A stretch of DNA of 64,000 bases from Metaphire vulgaris (GCA_018105865.1 CM030862.1:3348962-3412961); one strand, 5' to 3'; positions 1 through 13,124 are shown, numbered from the stretch's first letter. Notes: generated by a model not told the origin, from the sequence alone. Translations and numbers: made by a program.

Positions 1-45
1 TGTCGCGTGATTAAATGTCGCGTGATTAACTGTCGCGTGATTAAA
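1..45. repeat. 15-bp tandem repeat at the window edge
   Basis: Three copies of a 15-bp unit beginning TGTCGCGTGATTAA abut the left edge. Tandem short words like this form the arms of the fold-back elements elsewhere in the window, so this may be one arm of a similar element cut by the edge. That link is inference. Confidence 0.7.
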
Positions 46-388
46 TGTCCGTACACCAGGTCAGTAATGTTGTGAAAAATTCATATAGCGCACACGTGTT
101 TTAGCATACTCAGTATGCTAAAGATGTATACTTAGAGGATACTGGTTCCAGATATCAGAAGCTATTTCTGATCTGATCTCATAGTGAAACGGTCGCCATG
201 ACAACGTATCCGATAGATCATGTATACATAAAAAGCCAGGGTTGATCCAGCAATTACAGCACTATTCCTCCGATAAGAGAAACCATTTCGAATGCTTATC
301 GACATTAGATATCAGTTCCAGATGTAAAATAATCCGATCAACATAAATCACCAGTCAGCTGCTTTCCTCCTCTACATTACAATAGTAC

Positions 389-391
<3 letters not shown>

Positions 392-440
<49 letters not shown>
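392..440. repeat. (TA)n microsatellite
   Basis: An uninterrupted TA dinucleotide tract, followed by ATGT/ACAT-rich degenerate sequence up to the Tigger-like element. The reading frames across it are repeat artefacts. Confidence 0.95.
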
Positions 441-447
<7 letters not shown>

Positions 448-553
448 GTGTATATATATCTGTGTGGTAGAGTGTGTGTATACATATATACATATTCACA
501 TGCTTACATACATGTATGCATACATTCAGTGTGTATGCATACATACATACATA

Positions 554-718
554 CAGTTGAACTTCGTTATAACGTACTTAGCGGGTTAGTAAAATTTAGT
601 ACGTTATATCCAAAAATATCCAATACGGATAGCACGCACATCAAATGGGACAGTACATTGCGGGACTTTATAACCGAGTATACTTTATAACCGAGTCCGT
701 TATAACGAAGTTCTACTG
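554..718. mobile_element. Tigger/pogo-like MITE
   Basis: The inverted ends read CAGTTGAACTTCGTTATAACG on the left and the reverse complement of CAGTAGAACTTCGTTATAACG on the right. TA dinucleotides flank both ends (552-553 and 719-720), the target duplication of the Tc1/mariner/pogo superfamily. It is 165 bp with no coding capacity. A second copy lies at 47133-47482. Confidence 0.85.
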
Positions 719-721
719 TAC

Positions 722-1037
722 ATACATATATACATGCATACATACACATACATACATATAAGTATACATAGTCAAAGAAACTTAATACATTGTATCACTT
801 CGTTTCAATGCCTGACCCAGAATTGCGGAAAATACTCAATTACTTAATAGCAGTGATAAGGAATTCTGGGCTTCCATTATATTCTTGACCTTTACCCCTG
901 AGAAGTATATTTCACACGATGTGCCAACGGGGATACACCAGAGACTCGCAAAAACGCGATAGCGCTATAATAATGGCGTCAGTTCTGGGCTATTTATTAG
1001 TCCCTCTCCTGCGAAAGAGAACGTTGGAACTGCACCT
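722..1037. other. intergenic stretch, nothing recognised
   Basis: ATACAT-rich sequence runs to about 765 and is followed by unique-looking sequence with no coding pattern, RNA gene or repeat that I recognise. Confidence 0.5.
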
Positions 1038-1117
1038 TTAACCCCTTAACTGGGGATCCCGGATATATCCGTGCATTTTACATTGAGTTACAGTTAAAAA
1101 CACGGTTAAGGGGTTAA
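1038..1117. mobile_element. piggyBac-like MITE with TTAA target site
   Basis: TTAA (1038-1041 and 1114-1117) flanks inverted ends CCCCTTAACTG and GTTAAGGGG. The interior contains GGATCCCGGATATATCC. TTAA duplications and CCC-starting ends are the piggyBac signature. Sister copies are at 6312-6388 and 16788-16857. Confidence 0.8.
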
Positions 1118-1572
1118 GTTAATAGGCGTGAAGCCGCGTGATGTGCAGTGCTCTTCGGGGAAATGTTGACCTATTTGAATGGGAAAAAACGCGTCGTTGA
1201 ATTAACGATAGCTAGCCTATCCGGATAATATTTGGGGGCCGGGATGGAATTTGTGCAGCACAAAGAGGATAATAAATTTTTTTAGGGGGACGGGGTGAAG
1301 CAGGGCGATTGTCAGCAGAATCGTTGTACGTGATTGTATTAAAGCCTTTCGTCACTCAGTAGTACAGTAAATCATAATTAAACTATATTAAAATATGAAC
1401 TGACAGCTCACCGTCTAATTCTAATATTACTCAATTTCTGTGGCTGGGGGGGTTACCACAGACCCCATTCCTGGAGCTCACCACGCTCCCTCAAGCCTCC
1501 CCCCCACCAATCGGGATAGGAAATGTCGGTCGGTAGAAGCCTTGGGGCCCTCCTATTCTGGAACCCTAGCTA
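1118..1572. other. intergenic stretch, no gene seen
   Basis: A mixed sequence with a C/G-rich patch at 1445-1560 that resembles worn MITE ends. I find no reading frame with protein-like composition. Confidence 0.5.
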
Positions 1573-1573
1573 T

Positions 1574-1890
<317 letters not shown>

Positions 1891-2068
1891 ACGCCTTGGC
1901 TGAAAATTCCCCACAGACCGGTAAACGTTATGCCAAGGAATCTTCTATAAATACAGAAAGGAAAATGAAATCGATCTAAGACGGTAAACAAAATTCTATT
2001 CTTGCCTACAGATATAAAACGCTCTCGCAATCTATTGAGTTCAATCAAGAGTACATAAAAATGCCTAA

Positions 2069-2069
<1 letters not shown>

Positions 2070-2119
<50 letters not shown>

Positions 2120-2243
2120 TGCATGCGTGCGTGCGTGCGTGCGTGCGTGCGTGTGTGTGTACGTGTGCTCTTGTGTGTGCGTGTTTGCGTATGTGCACAT
2201 GTATGTATGTATATGAGTGGTGTGTGTGTGTGTGTGTGTGTGT
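2070..2243. repeat. (TA)n, (GCGT)n and (TG)n microsatellites
   Basis: A TA tract of about 48 bp passes into GCGT repeats (about 2119-2152) and then TG-rich sequence to 2243. Simple-sequence expansion only. Confidence 0.9.
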
Positions 2244-2569
2244 TCAGAGTAGCTAGAGATAGAGAGATAGACGGTAGTTCTCTAGTATTCTGGTCCATTT
2301 TTCCCAAAACGAAGATTATCTGGAAAAATAAGAAGATAACCAACCAGACTAAACTAAAATTATTCCAGACATGCATATTATTAAGCATTGCATTATAATA
2401 TGCATGCGAGACTTGAACTTTAAAGAAGAAAAACAGCCAAGGGCCTAAATTCCACACATTTGAAATGAAGTGCTATAGAAACCATCCGAGGAATCGGATG
2501 CTTTGACAAGATCAACAACTAAAAGGTAAAACTACGAATTCTTAAAGACATCATTCGAACAGTCATTGG

Positions 2570-2931
2570 AAGGAAACTCACGACTATTTGGCCATATCTG
2601 CAGAATGAAAATCGAAGAAAGGGGCTGATAAAAAGAATCATTTTCGGAGTAATGAAAGGCTAAAACACCAGAAGAACAGGGGCGTAGCGACGGAGGGGGG
2701 TATATCGGTATATATATACCTCCCCCCACAATCAGTTTACCTTAAAGTTTTTTATGTGATTTACATGTGGTTATATGTGGTTTATATGGTATATGTGGGT
2801 TATAGTTCAGATTTATACCCACCCAAAATATTTATACCTTCCCAAATCAAATTCCTGGCTACGCCCCTGCAGAGGAAGACCACGAAAAGAATGGATAGAC
2901 AATATTAAAGAATCAAAGAATGGTGCAATAT

Positions 2932-2986
<55 letters not shown>

Positions 2987-3060
2987 GCTTACAAAGCCAC
3001 GCAAGACAGAGACAAATGGAGGGTGAACTCAAATACAAGAGACACCAATGGATGTTGAGC
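2570..3060 (+). pseudogene. LINE endonuclease/reverse transcriptase 3' end, broken
   Basis: Fragments match the carboxyl tail common to many non-LTR retrotransposon polyproteins. SRLFGHICRM and a following basic segment appear before 2676, then RGRPRKEWIDNI at 2871-2906, then EAYKATQDRDKWR after 2983. Stops and frameshifts break the frame. A hAT-like MITE (2677-2869) and a TA microsatellite (2936-2983) split it further. When the MITE is ignored, the two halves meet at the RGRPRK motif, so the MITE landed in an existing LINE copy. The LINE clade cannot be fixed from this tail. Confidence 0.75.
2677..2869 (+). mobile_element. hAT-like MITE family 1, copy A
   Basis: Ends are CAGGGGCGTAGC and GGCTACGCCCCTG. 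The flanking octamers CAGAAGAA and CAGAGGAA differ by one base, fitting a hAT 8-bp target duplication. The interior carries TATATCGGTATATATAC near one end, then the shared body ending in CCCAAATCAAATTCCTGG. Six more copies are in the window. Confidence 0.9.
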
Positions 3061-3073
3061 CCATGGAGAATGA

Positions 3074-3173
3074 TGTGATGATGATGATGATGAGGAGGAG
3101 GAGGAGGAGGAGGATGATGGTGATGATAATGATGATGCTGATGATGATGATGATGATGATGATGATGAGGAGG

Positions 3174-3250
<77 letters not shown>
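3074..3250. repeat. (GAT)n/(GAG)n microsatellite
   Basis: A trinucleotide tract, mostly GAT with short GAG interruptions. The Met-rich translation is an artefact. Confidence 0.95.
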
Positions 3251-3590
3251 ACTTGTGACCGTGAGATAGATGAACTTCTGACGAGTGAAATCAGTGCTAA
3301 ATCAAAATGACACAGCTGGGCGTTGGGAAGATCTAAGCAGGAAACTTGGTCAGATGGGAAACACGTTCAACGACCTTCAGAGGTTCACGATTTACGCGCT
3401 CTGCTATACAACGACAGCTCCACACACCAGAGGCAATTAGACGCCAAACAACAGTCGAGTGGTTTCTCACTCTGCGGTTGTACAATGTACTAGCGCTCCC
3501 AACTTTCAGCTTATCGGTATAAGCGTTTTCTATGTTTGAAGGTCTTTGCAGACATGTTTATAGTCCTGACTCATCGTTTCTAAATTTATC
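3251..3590. other. intergenic stretch, no gene seen
   Basis: Unique-looking sequence of balanced composition. I see no splice-bounded coding segment and no repeat family shared with the rest of the window. Confidence 0.4.
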
Positions 3591-3597
3591 GGAGTAA

Positions 3598-3710
3598 ACT
3601 TTGATGAAAAAGTGGGTGGGGCACAACCCCTATACCTTCCTTCTCCCTATGGTAGCCTCTCAAAAGTGGGGAGTGGCAAAGTGGGGAGGACTCGAGCCTA
3701 GAGGCCTAAT
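3598..3710 (+). mobile_element. MITE fragment carrying an empty SINE site
   Basis: The sequence AAAAGTGGG through CCTATGGTAGCCTCTCAAAAGTGG to TAGAGGCCTAATC recurs at about 55855-56230, where a SINE interrupts it, and inverted at about 57395-57490. Here the CCTATGGTAGCC junction is unbroken, so it is a related empty site. Confidence 0.65.
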
Positions 3711-3756
3711 CTATCATTCCAAATAGATTTATAGACATGCAGAAGACAGAGAGACA

Positions 3757-4217
<461 letters not shown>

Positions 4218-4234
4218 GCTATATCTGTAGCATT

Positions 4235-4360
4235 GGCGTGCAGAGAGTGGTGGGCGCCCGTGGTCAAGTCGATCAAAAAATTGCTTGACGAACAAAAAAG
4301 GTCGCCGAGTCAATTTTGGCGCCCCATCTGGTTTTAGCCAGTGCCACGGACCCCCCTCTT
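4235..4360 (+). mobile_element. MITE with end GGCGTGCAGAG
   Basis: GCGTGCAGAG, GTGGTGGGCGCCCGTGG and GACGAACAAAAAAGGTCGCC match the inverted copy at 18272-18410. The right end is worn, so the boundary is approximate. Confidence 0.6.
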
Positions 4361-4414
4361 ATATGATCATAGAGAGTTTTAAGGCTGTGGGGAATTCATT
4401 TTTAGATGGACATA

Positions 4415-4520
4415 GAGAGAGCGGGGGGAGAGAGAGAAAGAGACAGACAGACAAATTGACAGAGACAGACAGACAGAAAGAGAGACACAGGAAGAAAGAC
4501 AGACAGAGAGACAGAGGACT
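4415..4520. repeat. purine-rich (AGAC)/(GA) tract
   Basis: Degenerate AGACAG and AGAGAG repeats. Low complexity only. Confidence 0.85.
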
Positions 4521-5082
4521 GAATGTACCAACTGCTTTCAGTTTGATTGCCAGAGAATTTATTTAGCAGAGAAAACCAACGAACGTTGTGTTTGTTGTGT
4601 TATTTCAAATGGCTTTCCACTTCAACGTAGAATCCACAAAACAGCTATAGTTTTCGACCAAGCTGCGTGTTAAGAACGACTTAATTGCTACTAGCTACTA
4701 GCTACTAGCTACTAGAGTGATTTTATAGTAGCTATAGAACGACAGTACAAAGCACATAATTCATGCCCAACGGTTCTGGGAAATTGCTAGCTGCTGCCAA
4801 TTACAAGGCGAGCTTTTTCAACCTCCAACGCCGCCTGCCAAGTGTTTAACACACCGTCGGTCGACTCAAGTGCGTGCTATAGCACTGTATACCTTCCCAG
4901 GTAGAATGGCCATTTCTTTCTGGTTCCTTACTCATGAGCCACGGAGGTGAGTCACGGCTGAATCGGCCGCGAAGTAACGATGTAAGAGAAAGACGAAGGA
5001 ACAGGAAAGAGAGCCAGACGGAGGCGAAACAAAAATAAACACATGAGTTTGCAAAAAGAAGACCAAGAAAACTTCTCGCGTA

Positions 5083-5085
<3 letters not shown>
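4521..5085. other. intergenic stretch with a short CTACTAG tandem repeat
   Basis: Four tandem copies of GCTACTA lie at about 4687-4715. The rest shows no coding or RNA signature. Confidence 0.5.

Positions 5086-5087
<2 letters not shown>

Positions 5088-5137
<50 letters not shown>
5088..5137. repeat. (TA)n microsatellite
   Basis: An uninterrupted TA tract. Confidence 0.95.
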
Positions 5138-5139
<2 letters not shown>

Positions 5140-5292
5140 CCCCGTGATTCATTCACACCAGGCCGAGATATAAAAAAACAAGAACTATTTTCGCTGGAAT
5201 CGAGCAAAGCTTCTACTCCGAGGCAGAAAACTCAGCAGAATACTAGGGACGTATACAGGCCTTATAAATAAGCATCACGCCCCAGGGAAGTT

Positions 5293-5481
5293 CAGGGATA
5301 TTTTTAATTTTACACCCCTAACACCCCAAGACCCCCAATTTCAGACCGACCCCCCCTCAACGCCCCCAATCTCAGCTATGGATAACCTTTTTTGCTTATC
5401 AGACTTTTTGGACAGAGGACCCCAGAATTTAACGACATCCCCAAATTGAGAATCAAATTGAGAATCCTAGAAATAACCCTG
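5293..5481 (-). mobile_element. hAT-like MITE family 3 (CAGGGTTATTTC), inverted copy
   Basis: Begins CAGGGATATTTTTA and ends CTAGAAATAACCCTG, the reverse of the copies at 27738, 29395 and 41572. Flanking octamers GGGAAGTT and GGGCAGTA agree at six positions, so the duplication is only approximate. Confidence 0.7.
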
Positions 5482-5812
5482 GGGCAGTACGATTATTAAT
5501 TTTTTATAGGAGACCGTAATCCATTACCGGCAAATTGCGCTAACCGCCTGGAACGACACACGTTTATCAGCATTTTAAGGGGTCAAGGTCACGGCTGAAG
5601 GTCAAAGAACGGCGTCAGATGTTCATTAGGTGCTTGCAAAAGATTGACACCGGACGGCTGTCAATCAATGTTTCGACGCACAAAACGCCCTCAACTTGAC
5701 AGGTAGACAAGTTCATTCTGCACTCGGAGAATCTATCGCCAGTGGAAATTACAGTATGTACTGAACGATATGAAAAACATTGCATATTAAACCATTATGG
5801 AGCTTATATATA

Positions 5813-5912
5813 CAGGGTGGCGCAATAAAGTTGGCACCAACCTGTTTCGTTGTAAATAGTTTCACAGGCCTTGGACCAAGCTGCATGAGATTTGGTGCAC
5901 CTCTGAAGTATT
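5813..5912 (+). mobile_element. mariner-like terminal fragment
   Basis: TA followed by CAGGGTGGCGCAATAAAG resembles mariner inverted termini, which often begin CAGGGTG. No matching right end is seen before the AAT microsatellite, so it is a fragment. Confidence 0.5.
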
Positions 5913-5917
5913 ATGTC

Positions 5918-5918
5918 A

Positions 5919-6000
<82 letters not shown>

Positions 6001-6050
6001 GATTTAGAGTGGTTCAGTACGATCTGCCCTGTGTTAGAACCACTGCAGCC
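5918..6050. repeat. (AAT)n microsatellite with SINE-tail hairpin
   Basis: An AAT tract (to 6000) is followed by a hairpin: GTGGTTCAG pairing with the AACCAC in CCTGTGTTAGAACCAC. The same hairpin beside ATT or ACT tracts occurs at 12493, 14257, 28993, 30272 and 36320, consistent with a SINE 3' tail seeding the microsatellite. Confidence 0.7.
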
Positions 6051-6185
6051 ATGCAGACATTTACGTTCTTATTTCAAATTCCAAAGTGCAGTGGCGCCTC
6101 CTAGCGAAAACTAGCGTTAGGAGTAAGACGTTAAATTATGAATAAATAGGCTAATGCCAAATTAACGTCAAACAAACCCTGTGAT

Positions 6186-6581
6186 CAGTGGCGCCAAACC
6201 CGTGAGGGTTCTTGGGTCCGGACCTCCACAAAATGTGATAGTGAGGGTCCATGGGGTGTTGGACCCTCGCAAAAATCTGAATAAATCTATATTGTACCGT
6301 TGTTCGATTATTTAACCCCTTAACTGGGGATCCCGGATATATCCGTCCATTTTATATTGAGTTACAGTTAAATACACGATTAAGGGAAATTGCTGCGTTG
6401 GGTAGATAATAGATATAATCAACAAATGGTATTTTGGAACATTAATAAGTAATAAGAATTATGTTAAAAGAGTACATGGTGCACATGCAATAGAACCACT
6501 GATTCTTACTTACTTAATTCTTACTTACTGGCACAACAACGGAGGGACCCTCACAACTTTTACTACAGATTGACGCCACTG
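6186..6581 (+). mobile_element. hAT-like MITE family 4 (GTGAGGGTCC), filled copy
   Basis: Starts CAGTGGCGCC and ends ATTGACGCCACTG. The inner parts GTGAGGGT, TGGACCCTC and AAATCTGAATAAATCTATAT match the copy at 21308-21611. It is longer because a piggyBac-like MITE sits inside (6312-6388). Confidence 0.8.
6312..6388. mobile_element. piggyBac-like MITE nested in family 4
   Basis: TTAA then CCCCTTAACTGGGG, with a worn right end ATTAAGGG. The related copy at 21308-21611 reads TTTAATAAATTG across this point with no insertion, which fixes the order of events. Confidence 0.75.
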
Positions 6582-6732
6582 CCTCAAATAGTAAAAGTTG
6601 ATCTAAAATTCTAGAGGATCAATCGACATATCTCTGTGTGTGTGCATGTGTGTATATGTGTGTATGCGTGTTTGTGTGTTTGTGTGCGTGTATCTAGTCG
6701 CAATAGTTTTTGTGGACTAAATTTTAAATATA

Positions 6733-6806
6733 GAGGGTGGAGCAAAAACCGGACTAGTCACATTTAGGTGTGCATTTAACATAGTCCGGTTTTTTGCGCC
6801 ATCCTG
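6733..6806. mobile_element. 74-bp palindromic mariner-like MITE
   Basis: TA flanks (6731-6732 and 6807-6808) bound ends GAGGGTGGAGCAAAAACCGG and CCGGTTTTTTGCGCCATCCTG. Nearly the whole element folds on itself. It matches 16084-16160 with the middle inverted. Confidence 0.8.
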
Positions 6807-6934
6807 TAGAAACTTTCAGACAGCTTTTACCAAAATATATTACAGGTTCAAAGTGGTTGGAGAGATCATCAAATGTCCGTTCAAAATAATTGACAATAGC
6901 GTTACACGGGAACTCGGGGAGTCCAGACTCCTAC

Positions 6935-7510
6935 CTGTCTCCACAGCAACGTGGAATATTCGTTGCCGCTGGCAACGAATATCGACGTCAGCGCATGCGC
7001 GAGCGGAAGTAGAAATCCGACGACCAGCGGAACGTAAATCCTCAGCGGAACGAAGACGTAGACGGCGAAGATGACGTAGGCAAGACGCCAAACGCCGCCT
7101 ACGTCAGCGGATGACGTCATCGTCCTTCGGTTCGACGGACGGCGACGATGATAACCGATCGGGAACGAGACGGCGGCGAAGCAGAGACAGAGCAACACGA
7201 CGACGAAACTGACCGCCGCCAGGTGGCGCGCCGACATGTACCGTGTGAACAGGAAGACGGCGACGACGGCGAAGAGGAGGCAGAGAACGCCGCCGGCGAC
7301 GTTCTCGACCGACGGACGCGACACGAAGATGGCGTTGACGACGGCGACCGACGCGCTGACGGCGACCATCAGCAGGACGAGACCGCCGAGACCCGAGCGC
7401 TCGGCCGGGTAGACGTGGACGCGGTACAGGGCCTCCGTGTCCGGGCAGCTGTACTCGTGGCGACCGAGGACGCGCCGAAGACAGTTGCGGTTCGAGGAGT
7501 CGTCGGGCAT
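6935..7510 (-). CDS. adenylyl cyclase, first exon with first membrane block
   Basis: Membrane-bound adenylyl cyclases convert ATP to cyclic AMP and have two blocks of six membrane helices, each followed by a catalytic domain. This exon reads 192 residues from ATG at 7510, which has A at position -3, to a splice donor CAG|GTAGGAGT at 6935/6934 in phase 0. Hydrophobic segments lie at about residues 41-62, 71-89, 96-117 and 140-180. The pattern TEALY before the first helix, GGVWRLAYVIFAVYVFVPLR, LLPLAHALTSIF and the terminal LLWRQ fits the N-terminal part of the family, in which LLWRQ-like sequence precedes helix six and the catalytic C1 domain. The next exon should supply these and is not recognised in the window. 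An in-frame GTG at 7579 extends the frame but is not a plausible animal start. GC-rich codon use contrasts with the AT-rich surroundings. Subtype is unsure; GVWRL...FVPLR suggests the type 2/4/7 or AC76E-like group. Confidence 0.72.
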
Positions 7511-8640
<1,130 letters not shown>

Positions 8641-8749
8641 CTAATAGACAGCCACGCGAGGCAGAGTGCTGGAAAAACTAATGCGCTAGAAAAACTACGG
8701 GCAGCGCAGCGATTATATATTATAGCGCGCACTTGTGGCACTCTGGTCT

Positions 8750-8923
8750 CAGGAGCGTAGCGACGGGGAGGGAGGGTATATCGGTATATATACCCCCTCC
8801 CCAAATCAGTCTACCTTAAAGTTTTTTATGTGATTTATATGTGGTTATATGTGGTTATATGTAGTTTATATGGTTTATAGTTAAAGTTTATAGCACCAAA
8901 TCAAATTCCTGGCTACGCCCCTG
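8750..8923 (+). mobile_element. hAT-like MITE family 1, copy B
   Basis: Ends CAGGAGCGTAGC and GGCTACGCCCCTG. Octamers TCTGGTCT and TCTAGTCT differ at one base. Confidence 0.9.
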
Positions 8924-8931
8924 TCTAGTCT

Positions 8932-9950
8932 ATAATTGCACATTTACAGAGGCGGAGGAAGGCGTTGAAAATATGAAAGCACTCATCGCCTGCATAGTGT
9001 CTCGTGTCGAAGTTTGGTCTCGGCGCGTGTGAAACATTACAGCAGTCCTTGTTCATTCTGTATTTCGATCAAAACTTAACATTAGAAATATCATCAGGTG
9101 TTTTAAAAGCAGCTTATCGAGCCTTGCACACCTGTCTTTTCGGTCGAGTCTCTACCCGTGAGTTTAATTATATTATCTATTTTTATTAGTTTTGTCTGTC
9201 TGTCTGCTCTCCGGTGGCGCAGCAATGATTTCGGAATTGGGATGGGGGGTGCACACCCACGTTTTCAGCTGAAAATGTCTTGGCGAGCAAAAAAGGATAA
9301 ACTTCGTTCATTCTCGTGCTACCTACCCCTCACCCCACCCCCACCCCACCCCATCAGAGACGTCATTTCACTGTTTTTCAGGAGGCAAGACAATTTTGAT
9401 GTGTCAAGTTTGCGAAAAAGTTGACGATCTTTTTTTAGCTTTTCATTCATTTTGACGACAGCCTTCTTGAGGGGCTGACGACCTTTTTTGCTTTTCATTT
9501 TCATTAAGGACAACTTAACACAGCTAGTGGTGATGGTGCGAAAATTTGTTTCCTATAAATCAGGGGGCAAAACAAGTAAATATTACAAACATTGGTGGAA
9601 AAACTTTTTTCCTAAAAATCAGGGGCGTTGCCCCCCCCGCCTGCACCCCCAAATGACGTCCCTGCGCCCCATCCCTATCCACAACTAATCAACGGTTTTG
9701 TACGAATCTCACCGCTGGTCCCAACCCGAATAGGGAAGACGTCGTTTTCCCCCTCCCCCACGAAACCTCGGCCCCCCGTGGTTGCGCCAATGCTGCTCTC
9801 CGTTGCGTGGTTGAGTTACCTGCGCTGCCATGTCCAGGTAGCACAGTTATTATACCACACGAGTGTCTGGCATAGCGCCTCGAGATGATATGTAGCGTCT
9901 GTAACTCTGTATTGTTTTTATATGTGTCTGACACAAAAGTAGATCATGAG
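8932..9950. other. MITE-like debris, no gene
   Basis: Contains G/C homopolymer-rich MITE remnants (9235-9350 and 9600-9780), including GCGAGCAAAAAAGGAT and ACGACCTTTTTTGCTTTTC variants of the motif shared among several families. Open frames here lack protein-like composition. Confidence 0.5.
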
Positions 9951-9958
9951 GAGCCATA

Positions 9959-10060
9959 AGGAGGAGGAGGAGGAGGAGGAGGAGGAGAAGGAGGAGGAGG
10001 ACGACGAGGAGGAGGAGGAGGAGGGGAAGAGGAGGAGGGGGAGGAGGAGGAGGAGGAGGA
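9959..10060. repeat. (GGA)n microsatellite
   Basis: Purine-strand GGA repeats with few interruptions. Confidence 0.95.
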
Positions 10061-10283
10061 GCAGACGCGGGCGCTTTTTCTCTCACCTGTGGTGATGATT
10101 AGACCCGTTGCGTTGGATCGGATTCTGTTTAGGGACAATTCGATACAGCGTATATATACGAGTAGGCTATATCGTGTTCTCATCTTCGCCTTCGAATACA
10201 GACTGAACTTGCATGCAACAACTCAGAAGTGCCTCTTTTTCTGATTCTCCATTTTAGTATCCTAATTCTTTGTTATCTATTAT

Positions 10284-10640
<357 letters not shown>

Positions 10641-11092
10641 ACTGACTATTTCTTGTTCGCATGTGTGATATAGGGACCCGTCTTAGTTTACGCTTCAGTT
10701 AGGTCTACTGTATTTGCACCTTGCTCTTTAAGCCTGCCTGTGGTTATAGCTGTGGTTATTGAAACTGACAGATGTTGCCACTCTAGTTCTCACGTGGTAC
10801 TTCATAATTGGCGCCGCGGGGACCGCCCCCACCCCACTATTCTGGCTGGGATCAGTCGTGGGATTTGCGCAGAACCGTTGAGATATTTCCCAGGATGGAT
10901 GGGTGGGTGGGTGGGTGGGTGGGTGGGGTGGTAGGGGAACAGAAACTATATATAGGCCCATTGCATGGAAGTGGATTTAGCCAACCACGTTTTTTGCTAG
11001 CTGACTTTTCACTCGAAATGTCAACGTGCTCTCACCCCCCCCTTTCTGGAACTCTGGCTACGCCACTGTTCTTTAGCTTAGCGTAATTTAAA

Positions 11093-11212
11093 GTGGCTAA
11101 GGAGGCATTACTGCCTGTGTGAAAGCCACTAGGGGCACTTATGGCGAGGTTTGAACCCGCTCCGTTAGCCTGCCGCTCCAGCGCGTAACCCACTCTGCCA
11201 TTTTCCGCCCCT
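11093..11212 (-). mobile_element. tRNA-derived SINE head, unit 1
   Basis: On the minus strand a polymerase III A box TGGCAGAGTGG and B box GGGTTCAAACC are correctly spaced, followed by AGTGGCTTTCACACAGG. The 3' tail matches the hairpin next to ATT microsatellites elsewhere. The tRNA-like part has diverged and is not a functional tRNA gene. Confidence 0.75.
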
Positions 11213-11358
11213 TCATTTCTTGGTTTTCCTAATAAATTGGGTTTAACATTGTAACTCGTTAAAAGCATAAACCCGGCTTGCGTATTATCAATCAAAATTG
11301 TATTTTAAACAATTCATTTCTGATAGCGAATGATCAATGCACTGAATTAGGCCTAGAT

Positions 11359-12165
11359 CAGGGTTTCGCAAACGTTTTCGAACTGCGACCCACTTCAGCG
11401 GTTTCGTAACGTGTCGGGACTCAAATAATAGCATGTAATATCAAAAAATGCATTAGGCCATTTGGCGAACGTTAGTTGAAATAATCTGCTGAGTTTGAAT
11501 AAATGGTAGAACAGAAGCTCTGATTCAATTCGAATCAAAATATGGCGAATATTTTAGGCAAAACTATTCATACTTCTGCCAAATAAGACAAAATGGGGAG
11601 AAATTGATATCGAAATTTCTTGAAAATTATCTTTTTAAAATTTTGCCAGGAACACACCTTTCTTACGCGTCTTAAAAACCCTATGAATATGACAAAATCG
11701 CTTAATTAACCGCCATGATCCGTGTCACTGGTCCAAGAGATTCCCTATTGTTAGTGGAGTTTCAGAGCAAAATGGTCGGAATACGCCTTCCTTGTGTTGT
11801 TGCCAAATAAGATTAATTTTTTTACAAGAAGGCCTACTATAGACTATAGACTATGGTTTCATAAACTTTTTGGAACTGTGCGACTCACCTCAGCGGCTTT
11901 GTAACATGCCGCGACCCTGCAAACTTATTGTCAGATAAAATTGAACAAAACACTAATAATTTTATATAAGTCGTGTATGGAGGATTGCAGGCATATACAT
12001 TTCTTAAAACCTAAGCCTACTTGCAACTTCCAAGGCTTGCGTCATTGAAAATGGTACGTTAGGAAATGGCACTTATGAATCTAATCTCGCGCTACCCCGC
12101 GTTTCCATTAGACTGAACCCTGCGACCCAACTTTTGGGTCGCGACCCGCAGTTTGGGTAACACTG
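11359..12165 (+). mobile_element. hAT-like element (CAGGGTTTC), unit 1
   Basis: Left end CAGGGTTTCGCAAACG with TGCGACCCACTTCAGCGG; right end GGGTCGCGACCCGCAG then GGGTAACACTG. Flanking octamers GCCTAGAT and ATCTAGAT match at six positions. A second internal end-like segment (from about 11850, TTTCATAAACTTTTTGGAAC) suggests a dimer or nested copy. There is no transposase frame. Confidence 0.75.
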
Positions 12166-12380
12166 ATCTAGATGAAAAGCACTCATGATTTTGGATTACT
12201 TTAGATTTTACTATTTTGTAAATATTGTGCACTGTTATTCAGTGGCGGCTTGATTTGCACTGTTATTGTGTCAAATTTGTTGTTTAATGGTAGTATAATG
12301 CCAATGAAAATATCAGTCAGTGTTAATTGTATACATGTAATGCCAATGAAAATATCAGTCAGTGTTAATTGTAGGCCTAC

Positions 12381-12545
<165 letters not shown>

Positions 12546-12614
12546 TTTAAGTATCTATTCTGGTTGTGGCCTGTGAAGAACGCGTAGACCTATTATATAT
12601 TTATTGGAGGCAAA

Positions 12615-12813
12615 CAGGGACTGTTCTAAGAAAAATTTATCACTGCCCTAAACTCAGAAAATTTGCGGACTTCCGCGCCAAAAAAAGCAAAAAAAGGTCG
12701 TCCGAAACATTTATCACAGCACAAAGCACAGAAAATTGCATTTTACCACTGCACATTTTCATTTTATCACTGCACATTTTCGCGTATCACTGCACGTTGA
12801 AACAGGCCTTGGG
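12615..12813 (+). mobile_element. small MITE (CAGGGxCTGTT), unit 1
   Basis: The internal words TTATCACTGC, GCACATTTTC and GCACGTTGAAACAGGCC match 14369-14563 and 25776-25972. The last copy shows clear inverted ends AGGGCCTGTTT and AAACAGGCCC. Confidence 0.75.
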
Positions 12814-13002
12814 AGAGCAAAGAAAAAATCAAGAAAACGCAGGCAGACATTTACGTATGCAAATTATTTAGAAATTGGCGTTATTAGATTTAGCCAACCA
12901 CGTTTTTTGCTAGCTGACTTTTCACTCGAAATGTCAACGTGCTCTCACCCCCCTTTCTGGAACTCTGGCTACGCCAGTGTTCTTTAGCTTAGCGTAATTT
13001 AA

Positions 13003-13124
13003 AGTGGCTAAAAAGGCATTACTGCCTGTGTGAAAGCCACTAGGGGCACTTATAGCGAGGTTTGAACCCGCTCCGTTAGCCTGCCGCTCCAGCGCGTAAC
13101 CCACTCTGCCATTTTCCGCCCCTT
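13003..13124 (-). mobile_element. tRNA-derived SINE head, unit 2
   Basis: Same A box, B box and hairpin as the unit 1 copy, with a few substitutions. Confidence 0.75.
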
